Positions 1 to 10,966 of a DNA stretch of 64,000 nt are shown one piece after another. The notes below the pieces were generated by a model. That model did no database searches and was not told where the DNA came from. It was given only the letters and a program-made list of their open reading frames with translations. The DNA is from Oreohelix idahoensis (taxonomy: Eukaryota > Mollusca > Gastropoda > Stylommatophora > Oreohelicidae): contig JAMPIV010018771.1 of assembly GCA_024509875.1 (NCBI GenBank), forward strand, positions 708,501-772,500, read 5' to 3'. Both the position numbers and the translations under genes were made by a program. The first letter of the stretch is position 1, and each line of letters opens with the position of its first letter.

Positions 1-302
1 CGTATCGTCTGGTTGCGTACCATGTCTCTTCTTGTTACTTCAACCACCTTCCTCAGATATCTCATTTCTGAGGTTTGGATCTGGCTTTTATGGGTTGTAG
101 TCATTGCCCATGACTCGCATCCATATGTTAAGACTGGGACATAGGTGGAGCGGTATACAGCCATCTTTGTTTTCTTACCAACCTCTCTCTTGCTGAGGAA
201 TCCTCGATTTATGGCCTGAAAAAGTCTCCCAGCTGCTGCTTTTCGAGTGGCCAACTCTTCTTTGATGCCTCCCTTTCGGTCTATAATAGCTCCGAGGTAT
301 TT
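1..302 (-). pseudogene. LINE reverse transcriptase, C-terminal fragment (runs off the window)
   Basis: Read leftward, about 100 codons are open and match the region just after the RT catalytic core of APE-type non-LTR retrotransposons. Visible motifs are KYLGAIID at the start, then VLTYGCESWAM, then EMRYLRKVVEVTRRDMVRN at the window edge. These are the usual thumb and post-thumb landmarks of LINE Pol. Just upstream (about 303-430) a related but frame-shifted stretch can be followed, so the element is broken there. No catalytic YADD box lies inside the window piece. It is a dead fragment; the rest lies outside the window. The assignment to a LINE is secure, the clade is not. Confidence 0.8.
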
Positions 303-904
303 AAAGTGCATTTACCTCTACACTGGTTGAAAAGGTAACAATATAATAAGTATGTACATCATTTCTCTCATCATTCACTCCCTGCTCCTTCTGGCTCAGA
401 GAAATAGTTAAGGCAACTTGTTTAAGATGCCTCTTCCACGTGTTATGTGATGTTGCTTTACAAAATGTTCCCACTCTGACTTCCTGTTCAGATTCCGGTT
501 TTCCGTATTAATAAAGGTAGAGTTTTCCAGTGATATAAGTCATCAAGATGCTCAGACACGTCCGGTCCGATAAATGGACTTCTGATCCTATTCTTTACTC
601 TGGCTGTCTGGCTGGTCTCTTGACGAGTTGAATTTTACAGTGCTTTTTCCCCCGCGAAAGTGTCAGGTTATTTAACAACTTTCGTCCCACGCACGTTGTT
701 GTTTACTATTAGACCAGGCTCCAAGCAGAAATGTTGTTATGTTAACATCTCGAATGCCGGCCAGTAGTTTCAATCATGCGGAGTTTGATGGGATCTCTTC
801 AAAAAATTTCCTCATAGGAAAATTATGCGTTATTTAAAAGGTCACTTTCCAAATAAGGAATTGTTATATCCGTCGATTTTGTTGAGGTTTTTTGTGGTTT
901 AAAT
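303..904. other. Unassigned, mostly non-coding
   Basis: Apart from a possible frame-shifted extension of the neighbouring LINE fragment (about 303-430, minus strand), I see no ORF, tandem repeat or recognisable element here. Confidence 0.4.
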
Positions 905-1010
905 TTTTTACAGGATGGGGTAACCGGCCCCATGCCCAACCCTCCTTAGTCGCTTTCTACGACATGCTTGGCAGAGAACAGTGTTACTATTCTTTGCTCC
1001 CCTTTTGGGC
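905..1010 (+). repeat. SINE-core-like block in the LINE leader
   Basis: This roughly 100-bp block contains TTAGTCGCTTTCTACGACAT, very close to the core of the SINE-like copies at 8405-8745 and 51075-51295 (TTAGTCGCC, then TACGACATGC). The same block is present in inverted orientation at about 8845-8936, just ahead of another copy of this LINE. It is therefore either a leader module of the LINE or an old SINE piece captured by it. Confidence 0.6.
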
Positions 1011-1940
1011 CCCGGTAACACAAACATGGACAAGTCAATTAAAGAAAATAAAACACAGCCATCCAAGACAGGGGAATGTCCTCTCGCAGGGAGGCGTATG
1101 ATGCAACACAGAGAAAACCCAAAGGAGTCTGTGTTGCTGACTAACCTTCTTTCTTCTAGGAGAACTTCCAGATTTGGCACCTGGAATGTTCGGACATTAA
1201 ACGAACAAGGGAAAGTGGCACAAGTAGAAGCAGAGATGAGGGAATATAAAATCGAGGTTCTGGAATTGTGTGAAACAAAGTGGAAGGGGGTAGACAGGAA
1301 GAAACTCATCACAGGTGAATTGGTGCTGTCCTCAGGACATGAAGACGAAAGTTCACCCCACAGTGAAGGGGTAGCTCTTATGTTATCTAAAGAAGCACAG
1401 AAAGCACTCATTGAATGGGAAGCCGTTGGATCCAGAATAATAAGAGCTTCTTTTAAAACAGCTAAAAAGAAAATAAATGTAAATGTCATCCAATGTTATG
1501 CAGCAACTAATGACAAAGAAGAGTCTATGAAAGAAGCATTTTATACTAGACTACAGGAAATTATGGAAAAAGTAAAAAGAAGAGACATCACAATTTTGAT
1601 GGGTAACATGAATGCAAAGATAGGTACAGTCAACACCGGCTTTGAAGACGTCATGGGAAAACAGGGGCTAGGAATAATGAATGAAAATGGGGAACTATTC
1701 TCAAACTTCTGTGCTTCAAATCAACTGGCTATATGAGGAAGCGTGTTTCCACATAAGAGAATACACAAGGCAACATGGATATCACCAGACCATAGATCAG
1801 AAAATCAGATTGATCATATATGCATAAACAAGAAGTTTAGATCATCATTGTAGGATGTAAAGGTATATAGAGGAGCAGATGTGGCATCAGATCACCACCT
1901 TCTGATAGCCAAAGTAAAAATGAAACTCAAGAGATATGCA
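981..1940 (+). pseudogene. LINE APE-type endonuclease domain, inactivated
   Basis: Encodes the N-terminal endonuclease that nicks target DNA for target-primed reverse transcription. Motifs in order: GTWNVRTL (about residue 67), ELCETKW carrying the conserved Glu, ILMGNMNAKIG, then after a stop [17 protein letters not shown] and finally SDHHLLIAK. The family norm at the third motif is G-D-x-N; here the Asp is Asn, which should damage the active site on its own. Two in-frame stops (1734-1736 TGA and about 1851 TAG) lie between motifs. The frame is otherwise unshifted. The ATG at 981 is only the first in-frame Met; the true start may be the Met at residue 16, since the upstream part overlaps the SINE-like block. 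Confidence 0.85.
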
Positions 1941-4026
1941 ACAATGCAAAATTGTAGACAACAATTTAATGTAGGACATCTAAGAAATCAAGAAACAAGA
2001 GACAAATTTGCGGTCACAATATCCAACAAATTCCAAGTGCTCCAACAGCTGGAAGATGCACAGAATACAGAAGACTATTGGCAGCAAATCAAAACGGTAT
2101 GGAATCAGACATGTGAAGAAATACTGGGGAAAAGGGAACGACAACAAAAAGCATGGATAACAACAGAAACCATCAATAAGATAAAAGACAGGAAAAACAA
2201 GAAAGCAGATTTAAACACAAGCAAAACCAGAAGTTCCAAAGCCAAGGCTTTAGAAGTGTACACAGAAGCAGACAAAGAAGTAAAAAGAAGTATCAAAAGA
2301 GACAAGAGGAAGTATACTGAGGAGTTGGCAAGAGAGGCAGAAGATGCTGCAGCCAAAGGGAATATGAGAGAACTGTATAACAGCACAAAGAAGCTAACGG
2401 GGAAATACAAGCAAACAAGTTGCTTCATAAAAGACAAGAATGGAAAACTGCTCAGCAATATACAAGAGCAAATGAAGAGGTGGACAGAATATTTTGAGGA
2501 CCTTCTCAATAGACCAGCTCCACAAAACCCCCCGGACATCCAGCCAGCAGAAGAAGAGCTACAAATTAACGGTGAAAGACAAACGAAGGAAGAAATAAAG
2601 AAAGCCATAAAGCTTCTAAGAGATGGAAAAGCGTCTGGACCGATGGCATTCCAGCAGAGGCCATCAAAGCAGATATCGACACGGCTACAGAGATGTTATA
2701 TAAATTACTTGGTAAAGTCTGGGAAAAGGAAGAGATACCAGCAGAATGGAAGGAAGGATATCTCGTTAAGTTGCCTAAGATGGGAAATTTACAAGAGTGC
2801 ACAAATTATAGAGGAATAATGTTACTTTCAGTGCCAGGAAAAGTATTAAACAGGATTATCCTTGAAAGATTAAAAGAGTCCATAGACAAGAAACTGAGAG
2901 ATGAACAAGCAGGTTTTCGACAAAACAGATCCCGTACAGACCAGATAGCCACATTGAGAATAATAGTTGAACAAATTCTGGAATGGAATTCACCACTATA
3001 CATCGGATTTGTGGACTACGAAAGGGCATTTGACAGTGTAGACAGATAATCACTTTGGAAATTGATGAGGCATTATGGAGTTCCCCTGAAGATCATTAAT
3101 TTAATAAAGAAAACATATGAAGACATGACATGCAGAGTTCTTCATGAAGGACAGCTTACAGAACCGTTTGGGATAAGAACAGGAGTGCGACAGGGATGCC
3201 TCTTGTCTCCATTTCTTTTCTTACTAGCAATAGACTGGGTTACGAGAACATCGACAACACACAACAGAAATGGAATCCAGTAGACTCTGACTAAGCAGTT
3301 GGATGATCTGGATTTTGCTGATGACTTAGCTCTTCTGTCCCATAACCGAAATCAAATGCAGGACAAATTGAAAACACTCGATGAGAGGTCACTGCAATTG
3401 GGTCTGAAAATACACAGGGAAAAGACAAAGATAATGAGAATAAATGCAGGTAATGATAACAGGGTTGAACTTGAAGAAGCACCAATACAAGATGTAAAAT
3501 CGTACACATATCTTGGCAGCAATATAGACAAAGTTGGAGGGACAGACAGTGATATCAAAATAAGAATACATAAAGCAAGAGGAGCTTTCATTGCATTGGG
3601 AAATATATGGAGATCAAGAGACATCGGATCCAACACGAAAATAAGAATCTTCAACTCGAATGTGAAGTCAGTCCTATTGTATGGCTCTGAGACATGGAGA
3701 ACAACAAAGACAACTACCAAAAAGCTACAGACTTTCATAAATGGGTGCTTGCGTTGAATAGAGGGATTAAAATGGTATGACAAGGTTACTAACGTGGAAC
3801 TGATGACAAAAACTAGACAAGTGCCAGTGGAACAAGAGATGAGAAGAAGACGATGGCGATGGATAGGACACACACTGAGGAAACCTGTTGATAGCATTAC
3901 AAGGCAGTCCTTGTTCTGGAACCCCCAGGGCAAGAGAAGCAGAGGTAGACCAAGAAGCACATGGAGAAGAGAGTTGGAAACAGAGCTGAAAATGATAAGG
4001 AGAACATGGAGAGAACTTGATATGAT
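1941..4026 (+). pseudogene. LINE reverse transcriptase region, inactivated
   Basis: A lysine-rich linker (about 1950-2560) leads into the RT. A single-base deletion near 2640 shifts the frame at the motif usually read as GPDGIPAE. RT motifs follow: LPKMGNLQECTNYRGI, DEQAGFRQNRSRTDQ, FVDYERAFDSVDR (then TAA at 3047), TGVRQGCLLSPFLF, then TAG at 3281 where Trp is usual, and the catalytic FADDLALL box at about 3313. The C-terminal region (YLGSNID, LLYGSETWR, TGA at 3755, then WIGHTLRKP and GRPRSTWRR) is cut at 4026 by a solo LTR. The catalytic Asp pair survives, but three stops and one frameshift make the product non-functional. Stops are consistent with point decay, in contrast to the younger LINEs in this window. 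Confidence 0.87.
4022..4026. repeat. Target-site duplication ATGAT, left copy
   Basis: ATGAT directly precedes the solo LTR and is repeated directly after it at 6120-6124. Five base pairs is the same length as the duplication around the LTR element at 14889-24040. Confidence 0.85.
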
Positions 4027-6119
4027 TGTCGTGGAACATTCTAAATCCACATAAATAAATCATAATTAAATGTAAAGCCAAACGGATAGATAATTACATA
4101 GGAAGAAGACTGGTATAGGACTGTGCTTTCCTAAGGCGTACACTGCATTGCATTGAGACATGAATGTCGAAACGCGTTCTGCATATTAATTTGCTACGCT
4201 ATGGCTTGAAATCAAACTGACAGTCTAGGCTAAAAATAAACTATGCATTTCTTGGAACACACGAACGAATGCGTATGACCGGCCAGATTTTTTTAATAAA
4301 CAGTGGAAAAGTTAAATATTAACATGAGTTTAGGTTGAAATCATGTCTCTCCACTGACAGAGTAGACCATTTAAACTTATATAGTTAGATGCAGTAGAAT
4401 TTGCTGATAACGAATATAGTAAGTGTTGCACCATTAGTTAAAGAATAAACAACTTATAGCCAAAATAAAGTAGTGGTGTCGTATTGACAACACTTGGTCA
4501 TGGTTGCTCCATTTGGCATGGTAGATAAGACTTTTAAAATGAATGGAGGCCACACTGTTAGAATCGATTTGATTGGTTACCATTTTATGAAAGACTAACT
4601 ACGATTAGTCGAGAAAAAGTACTAGTGGGTTGCTAATAGAGACACGATAGGAAAGCTGCTTTTAATTTCAAATACTTTGTAAACATAGGGCCTTATTGGT
4701 TAGAACTCCCGATATTGGCAAAAAGAGCGTCAGTTCACTGCCACATTCAAATATTTCTTCATTGGAGAAACTTATGCGTTGAAAGCCAGTGCAATTATTC
4801 TTTGAAAGCCTGGAACGACAGCAGATCGAGAGTGTGCCATATTGGTCTTGCTATTCAACGTAATTTGTTCTCAGATTTCTTAATTGTGGTAAGCTGCAGA
4901 TTTTGAATATATATATATTTATGAAAATTGAATGTACATTGATGATTTGTGTCTTTGTGTGTGTGGTTCAGTAGCGAAAAGCCTAGAAAATTGCTCCAAC
5001 CTGCACAGAACTTATAGCAGAGGAAGTTAAATGCCTAGGCTTATACATGGAATTGCAAGGTAGTGTGATACCTGTATTATTGTATGGAAGAACATAATAC
5101 TGGAAGTGCAGAGGCGTTGTACACATTAGGGACAGGAAAACTGGTGAAAGCTGTGTCATGAGAAGATATTTGTGGGCCTACCGCGCTGAACATTGTCTGT
5201 CCTGTATTGTCGTAAAATATGGAAATATAACCTAGCTTAGTTCTGAAGGGGCATGACCACCTTATTGTTTCAGGGACAGTGGTCCTCAAACTGTTAGAGC
5301 AGCACCTGGTCAGATTATCGTACAATCCGGAGGCAGAGAATATATGCCTGGGACAAGAGAACGACCAGAGTGATGAAATCCAGAGTATGCTGACCTTACG
5401 AGCATAGGAGTCTGTTCCTGTCAGCCATCTCAAAGTTAAGAGGTGTAAACAGTGACGCTCAGTCTTATGACCCCTCTTAGAATTGAAAATCAAAGAACAT
5501 AAAGCCAGAGAGACACGACAGTGTTTCCTTGATAGGAAAGTGAAAGTGTAGACCTTATTTCCATCAAAGACAGACTAGAAATGTGATGAGGAGCAACAAC
5601 CACATAGCTTGAACATCCAGTATTTCCGCAAAGACTACAACACACACAGCGATTACATGACACAGTTGTTAATTTTAACATACCCTTTGTATAATGTGTA
5701 AATATTTCATATAATTATAGTGATTGGGATTCCTGATTCCTTTGACATTGGATCAGGATATCTTTTTATAAATACATAATACATAAATTTGAAAAGTTAA
5801 CACTCGACTTACTTAAGGTCCCTCTTAAAGTTGTTGAGGTTTGTGAGAGGTTTGGTGTTATAAGTGTTGTGGGTCTTACCATAGGTGTTTAGCTGGCTGT
5901 TAATTATTGTGTACTCTCATTACATCACTATCATACCCTAGACATAACACGCAGTCATTATACAAATCCAGAATAAGTCTGACTGAGGTTGACATATGTG
6001 GTAGCAAAGAAGGCTATGTAATAAATCACAATATTAAATAGATACATAGACCTTCACAGCTGATCTCAGTCAGTACACTAAGTCCCCTATAAAGATATAT
6101 ATTATCCTCATTCACCACA
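4027..6119 (+). mobile_element. Old solo LTR of the 24751-37347 element family
   Basis: The stretch aligns end to end with the 24751-27174 LTR: start TGTCGTGGAACATTCTAAAT versus TGTCATGAAATATTCTAATC, a shared middle block around 4560-5000, GATCTCAGTCAGTACACTAA near the end, and a shared terminal TTCACCACA. It has TG...CA termini and perfect ATGAT flanks, and no internal region, so it is a solo LTR left by recombination. It is about 2.1 kb against 2.4 kb for the young LTR and is visibly diverged by many substitutions and indels. It sits inside the RT C-terminus of a LINE in the same orientation. ORFs in it are short and not meaningful. Confidence 0.88.
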
Positions 6120-6208
6120 ATGATGGCACGTGCCAAGAGGACCTGGCATGTGTTTGTTGAAGGCCTATGCTCCTTTGGGAGTGGAGGGTTATGAATGAAT
6201 GAATGATA
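6120..6208 (+). pseudogene. LINE 3' end continued after the solo LTR
   Basis: Contains the right copy of the ATGAT duplication (6120-6124) and the last codons of the LINE Pol frame, which read through as MARAKRTWHVFVEGLCSF before TGA at 6192-6194. R-x-W then a short ALCS/GLCS end is a common C-terminus in this LINE group. ATGAATGAATGA follows as the tail. The frame joins exactly to 4026 once the LTR is ignored. Confidence 0.85.
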
Positions 6209-6635
6209 TTCGTCGATTCGCGGTAATGATTGCGACTACAACTCCCTACATTATCACAAATAATGTCTTCGTAACACTTCTGTCCGGAAGCTGTTACAAC
6301 ATTCCGTCTTTCAGGTGCATGTTTGTATTATGTCATCAGACGGATAATTTATCGCCCCGTACTTGTGCAAACACCGACCTTCGTTTGACCATCAGAGCTG
6401 TGACTCTTCACGACAGTAATTAGAAGGTCACACTATCCATATCAGCGATAAGCGAGCTCGCTTGGCCATTTCCGTGTGAATCTGGTGCCGAATGTCTGAT
6501 ACACGAGAATTTTACCAACATAACTGTCGGTCAAGATTACATCATCCGTCTACTCTTTCCGCAGGGATGAACATGTAAACAGACAAGACGAATTATCACA
6601 GGAAAAAGTGCAAACAATGACTCCAAGTTACCAAT
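6209..6635. other. Nothing recognised
   Basis: AT-rich sequence without a supported ORF, tandem array or element match within the window. Confidence 0.4.
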
Positions 6636-7085
6636 TGGTTTGGTTTGGTTTAAAGGATTATCTTCATTGCAGACGCATAATTCCGTCAGTGCTCCGATCT
6701 CCTTCCTTAGATCACACAGGGAGGATCTCAGCACAGTACACGAACTCCGTAGCATCGGCGAGAATCCCAATGTGTTTATATAGCAATCATACATTCTATA
6801 AATATTTTTAGTACGTTTCTACGTGGCCTACTCTTTACGATTTCCAACTGCCGTGGGATTTTTAACGTGCGCAACTTTAAATAGGACCTTCTATTTTTGT
6901 CCCCCTTATCCGAGAAGGCTAGGCATCCGAACTCACTACCCAGGAGACCAGGGGGGAGTATGACATCGTTAGGAAGACTGGTTCTGAAAAAAATTTCCAT
7001 AAATTATATTCCCTCTGCCGGGAATCGAACCTAGTACCTTTAGAATGCGAGGCGGACGCCATTCCTCTTAGCCAATCCGGCCCCC
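6636..7085 (-). repeat. tRNA-derived SINE (family 1), full-length-like
   Basis: On the minus strand the element begins near 7085 with a tRNA-like head. An A-box-like TGGCTAAGAGG and a perfect B-box GGTTCGATTCC are spaced as in a tRNA promoter. The body runs through TGGGATTTTTAACGTGC on the plus strand (about 6855) to a block at 6640-6815 ending in TTTGG repeats (CCAAA on the SINE strand). The 6640-6815 block recurs at 55490-55672, which shows that it is an interspersed repeat. It is transcribed by RNA polymerase III if at all, and has no coding capacity. Confidence 0.72.
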
Positions 7086-7604
7086 AAAGTTACCAATTAC
7101 CTGTTGGAAGGTATAAACTAAAATGCGCCAATAGCTGAATAATGCACGTAATTCAATACGCACAACATGGGTAGCTAAATACTGCCGGAGCGCACAAGAG
7201 ATCGACCCAAATTATGTGACATGCATATCATGCCTCTAATTATTATTTTTGTTTTGCTGCTTTGATTGAAAACAGAACTCGCCGTTCTCTTTCCAATCCA
7301 CAGCATTTTTTTATTTTTTTTTTACTAACAATTATACTTTTGGGATATTTCAATCGGATAACATAGTTATTTACCAAATATATATTGTACCCCCTTAACA
7401 AGGCTCATGTATCCCATTTGGGTACAGGTACCCTAGGTTTGGTTTTTTAATGTAGGAGATCCTAACAGCTAAAGTCCCACGACAAACCAGTGCAAGCGTA
7501 TACCTTGGATGAGAAATTGGTCCTGATAACATAATCAATCTTGAGTTAATTTTATCTACCCATTCACAAGGTTCTCATCAAGAAAGTATGTCAATAATAT
7601 CTTA
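7086..7604. other. Nothing recognised
   Basis: Non-coding, with A/T homopolymer runs near 7305-7325. I see no element match. Confidence 0.4.
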
Positions 7605-8370
7605 TTTAGCAAAAACAAAAACAAACAAAAAAGGGTCGTTCTTATTCAATTTGAGGTTGAGTTCCATTGACTTGACGCTGAATGAAAAACTACCAAGAAT
7701 TTTTGTTTCTTTCTTCTTTGGTCCTTGACTGACAAAGCAATCAGTGACCATCACGCCTGGTGGCGTCTTGTAGGGTAGCAACAAACTGTCTCCACTTTCT
7801 CGGTCGACACCCATCCTTCGTGTGGTGTCCCTTAGCATTTCTGCCTCCACAGTTCTCCGTCAGGTGGTTTTAGGCCGTCCTTGCTTTCGCTTTCCTTCTA
7901 GAGTCCAGAGCATGGCAGTTCTGGTGATGGTGTCAGGTGTCTCTTCTGAAGATGTGGCCAAACCAATTCCAGCGTCTATCCGCTATGATGGTGCTCATGT
8001 CTTCTTGGTGGCTCTGAGTTCTTGTTTGGGGATGGTGTTCTGCCAGAAAATTCGAAGAATTTTCTTTAAGCAGATTGGGCGGAAAGAGGAAAATTTGCAC
8101 ATTTCCTTTTCTGTTACTCTCCAGCATTCTGCGTCGTACAGAAGTACAGAAATTACGCAGCTCTCATAAATTTTTAATTTAGTATTTGTACTTTACTGGG
8201 AGGATTTCCTGATGTTGTTTAGGTTGACGAAGGCTATTCAGTCCTGCTTTATTCAATCGGCTACTGATGTCTTTGCATGTTCCACCATCTGGTGTTACTA
8301 TGCTTGTTCCACCATTTGGTGTTACTATGCTTCCTAAATATGTAAATGTATTTTATTATCCAGCTCTTGG
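7605..8370 (-). pseudogene. LINE 3' end (RT C-terminal remnant), frame-broken
   Basis: On the minus strand, downstream of a YLG-like start near 8330, the translation follows the LINE C-terminal pattern in pieces: SSRLNKAG near 8240, RWNWFGHIFRRD at about 7950, then GKRKQGRPKTTWRR at about 7870 and MEAEMLRDTTRRMG at about 7830. Frameshifts separate the pieces. The 3' part (7740-7960) is repeated at 50030-50190 and 50310-50540, including GTGGCGTCTTGTAGGG and GAGTCCAGAGCATGGCAGTT, so this is a dispersed LINE family with truncated copies. The catalytic core is not present. Confidence 0.75.
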
Positions 8371-8404
8371 TCTCTTATTTTTATGGGACTATCATCAGCA
8401 TCAT

Positions 8405-8745
8405 CATTACTTCTTTTGTGCTCCTTGCGGAGCATTGAGCACACTGATGCAGGTCCCCTTGCAGGAAGCCTGCAAAAAGCAGTAAAATGCTCTTACAGAT
8501 GTGGTTTTTGTGGCAATTTGTTTTGCACGAAGACGTTGCCAGCCACATGCACAACCGCATATTAGTCGCCGTATACGACATGCATGAGGGTTTAGTATTC
8601 CTATTCTTTCTTTGTCTCTACAGAGACCGGCCGGCGTGATGCTGACCTCTTCAACCCTAGTGTGACCGATGGTCAAGAAAATATGGACCTAACACCGTAT
8701 TACCAATATGCGTCAATGGGCGTGTAACGGGATCCTTTACCCTTT
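8405..8745 (+). repeat. SINE-like element, core plus tail (family 2)
   Basis: Two modules are visible. The 5' module has GTCCCCTTGCAGGAAGCCTG, GTTGCCAGCC and TTAGTCGCC...TACGACATGC, shared with 51095-51240 and weakly with 54850-54960. The 3' module (about 8626-8740, GCCGGCGTGATGCTGACC to AATGGGCGTGTAACGGG) is shared at high identity with the tail of the tRNA-headed SINE at 41881-42144. No clear tRNA head is seen at this copy. It is a composite SINE or a SINE fused to the tail of another. Confidence 0.65.
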
Positions 8746-8844
8746 TACCTTTTACAGAGGCCTGGGAACTCCAAGAGCCAACACAACAAATTAATTATTA
8801 TCTGCGACATGAATATCATATGTATGTTAGCGGAGTTCTACAGG

Positions 8845-9330
8845 GGAACAAAGAATAGCAACACTGTAACCTACCATGCAAGTCGTAAAGAGCGATTAAG
8901 GACGGTTGGGTATGGTCCCGGTTACCCCATCCTGAATTTTAAAACCAGAAAAACATCAACCAACAATATGAACAGGTCAACTATAGAAACAATTCAATGC
9001 AACTATCCAAACAGAAGGTCCTGAGGTAAAGAGGCTTATAATTGAACAAAGATAAAGCCGAAAGGTCGCTGTGTTTGCGGACTCACATTTGTTTCTTCTT
9101 GGACAAACCTTCAGCATTGGCACTTGGAATGTTCTTACATTAAACAAGCAAAAGAAAAATGCACAGCCGGCAGCAGAAATGTGGAAAAATGCTTGAAGAA
9201 GAGAATTGGGGACAGATAAGAAAGGCATGAGGAAGATATCGAAAAACCTTGAGCTGATGGCACAGGACAGAAAGACTTGGCATAGTTTGCTGAAGACCTA
9301 TGCTCCTTAAAGAGCTGAAGGGTGATTAAA
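8845..9330 (+). pseudogene. Internally deleted LINE copy of the 905-6208 family
   Basis: About 8845-8936 is the LINE leader block in inverted orientation. About 8960-9190 follows the LINE 5' region in direct orientation, including GGCACTTGGAATGTTCTTAC (endonuclease start, G-T-W-N-V). The copy then jumps at about 9190-9250 to the extreme 3' end of Pol: LMAQDRKTWHSLLKTYAP and a stop near 9300. Nearly all of the endonuclease and RT are missing. It cannot encode a product. Confidence 0.65.
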
Positions 9331-9534
9331 GAAGGATATTAGAATGTCAACAAATCTGAAACGTTGCACCATACGATAATTTCGTAATTCCCACAAGCTA
9401 TGTTGGCAGCTACCTTGAGCTCCTTTGAGCTTCAAAAGACCTGAGACAGGTCATGGGATGAGTAAGTAGACTAAGAGAATAAACCGTTCCTCCTGATTAG
9501 GAATGTAGTCCTATAGCAGATACTGCCGACAGGG
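9331..9534. other. Nothing recognised
   Basis: Short non-coding interval between a deleted LINE and a SINE. Confidence 0.35.
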
Positions 9535-9765
9535 AGTGAAATGTTAGAGACTTCACTATACTAGGTTCAGCATCAATAGATGATGTGACCAGTTCCCTTC
9601 CTCGCTGCCTTTGCATTCTCTAACTCAAGAGAAGAGTCAGGAACCCATTTACAGCTGTGTAGAATGGAGCATGTCGACACCGTGAATCGAACCCGGCACC
9701 TGCTGATTAGGAAGTCCATTTTAGAAAAGATTAAAGTTGCTACACTAACTACAACCAAAGCAACA
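9535..9765 (-). repeat. tRNA-like SINE (family 3)
   Basis: On the minus strand a B-box-like GGTTCGATTCA near 9688 follows a weak A-box-like TAGTTAGTGTAG about 55 bp upstream. The distal part (GACTTCACTATACTAGGT and CTCGCTGCCTTTGC on the plus strand, 9547-9615) recurs at 51755-51835. Repetition plus the tRNA-like promoter support a SINE. The A-box is poor, so the head is decayed or derived from an unusual tRNA. Confidence 0.6.
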
Positions 9766-10789
9766 ACCCCCAGACTTTGGACGAACTCTTACAAGAGAGG
9801 TTGATGGTACGACCTGTGACAATACGGTTGTGCGATCTCACGTTCACTCCGGCAGGATCACTTTCGTTCTTCATTATTCCCTTCCTCTCACTCATCGCTA
9901 TTATTTGGCATATTTGTATGGCCTTCCATTCATTATTTTACTCTCTATGCTGAATCTAGTAGGGGAAAGTCTCTAGCACTCCTCCCCTACGGAAGTATTT
10001 GCTATGGGACGGTCTTTATCTTGTTTACCACTCCTCAGAATTATTTACGTTCCGCCAGGTGAACTGGGGATTATCGTAACAATACCCAGTCATTATCATC
10101 AGTCAGCGAGCGAGATTCTTATCATGAAAAGACGGTCTCGCCCGATCAACATTCTGAGATAGCCGTCTGGGGTGGGCAGATTACACAGGTGGTAGATGCG
10201 TTTATCGTTTCACGGGACGATCCGTGTGTGTGATTATCACGATAATCTGTCTGGAGAGACAATATTGGCGATAGGTAGCATCTGGACATCAAATGAGTTC
10301 ACAGATGGTTTATGAGTTGTGCACAGGATGCCGGCGGAAGTCTGACGCAACGATATGACTGACATCACTGTAAGAAATCACGCGTGGATATTAAAATTAA
10401 TATTTTGAAACACGTGAGGGCATTTTTCGAATCTGATAAAACGCCCCTACCCACGTAGTGCTGAACGAGTTTCGATTGGATTGGTTTATTGTGAGGAGCT
10501 GAAATATACAATATATTTTATTGGCACACTAGTCGGAAATGCAGTCTGTGATTTGCACTAAGAACTGAGAATATAGTGTGATAAAAACAGGGACAAGATC
10601 ACACAGAGAGTCTGCAGCGCACAAGTCATTTCAGCGACATTAAAAGCCAGAAAGAAAAAAGAGACAATTGGACTTAGAAATTCCACTACTATAAGTAACA
10701 GATCGAGTATTGGGCAACTTAGGAATTTACAAGTAAACCCGCATTTTTTATACAAGACTGGAAACTTAGGAATTTGATCACAAGTCATA

Positions 10790-10966
10790 GAGGAATTAAA
10801 CAAAAGTTTTCCCAGGCCAGGATTTCGCAGAACACCCGTCGTCAGAGGAATTAACTAACTTCCCAGACCAAGTCTTAGAGAAATTAAACAAAAGTTTTCC
10901 CAGGCCAAGGATTTTGCAGAACACCCGCCGTCAGAGGAATTAACTCTAATTTCCATACCTGATTTC
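10790..10966. repeat. 88-bp direct tandem duplication
   Basis: The unit with AATTAAACAAAAGTTTTCCC, CAGAACACCCG and GTCAGAGGAATTAACT occurs twice with an offset of 88 bp and a few mismatches. Two copies only. Confidence 0.85.

Larger units (their letters stand above)
905..6208 (+). mobile_element. Near full-length degenerate APE-type LINE, interrupted by a solo LTR
   Basis: The element runs from a leader (about 905-1010) through an endonuclease and RT reading frame and ends at an (ATGA)n tail at 6192-6208. A solo LTR occupies 4027-6119. If the LTR and one copy of its 5-bp duplication are ignored, the LINE frame continues without a break from 4026 into 6125 and stops at 6192-6194. The Pol frame carries in-frame stops near 1734, 1851, 3047, 3281 and 3755 and one single-base deletion near 2640, so it is inactive. 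The C-terminus (WIGHTLRKP, WNPQGKR, RGRPRSTWRR) is a signature shared with fragments at 9260-9330 and 55085-55356. The exact 5' end is uncertain. Confidence 0.85.

Noticed and set aside
5077..5493. 138-codon minus-strand ORF inside the solo LTR
   Set aside because: Not open in the young LTR copies at the corresponding position as far as I can see, and no domain is visible.
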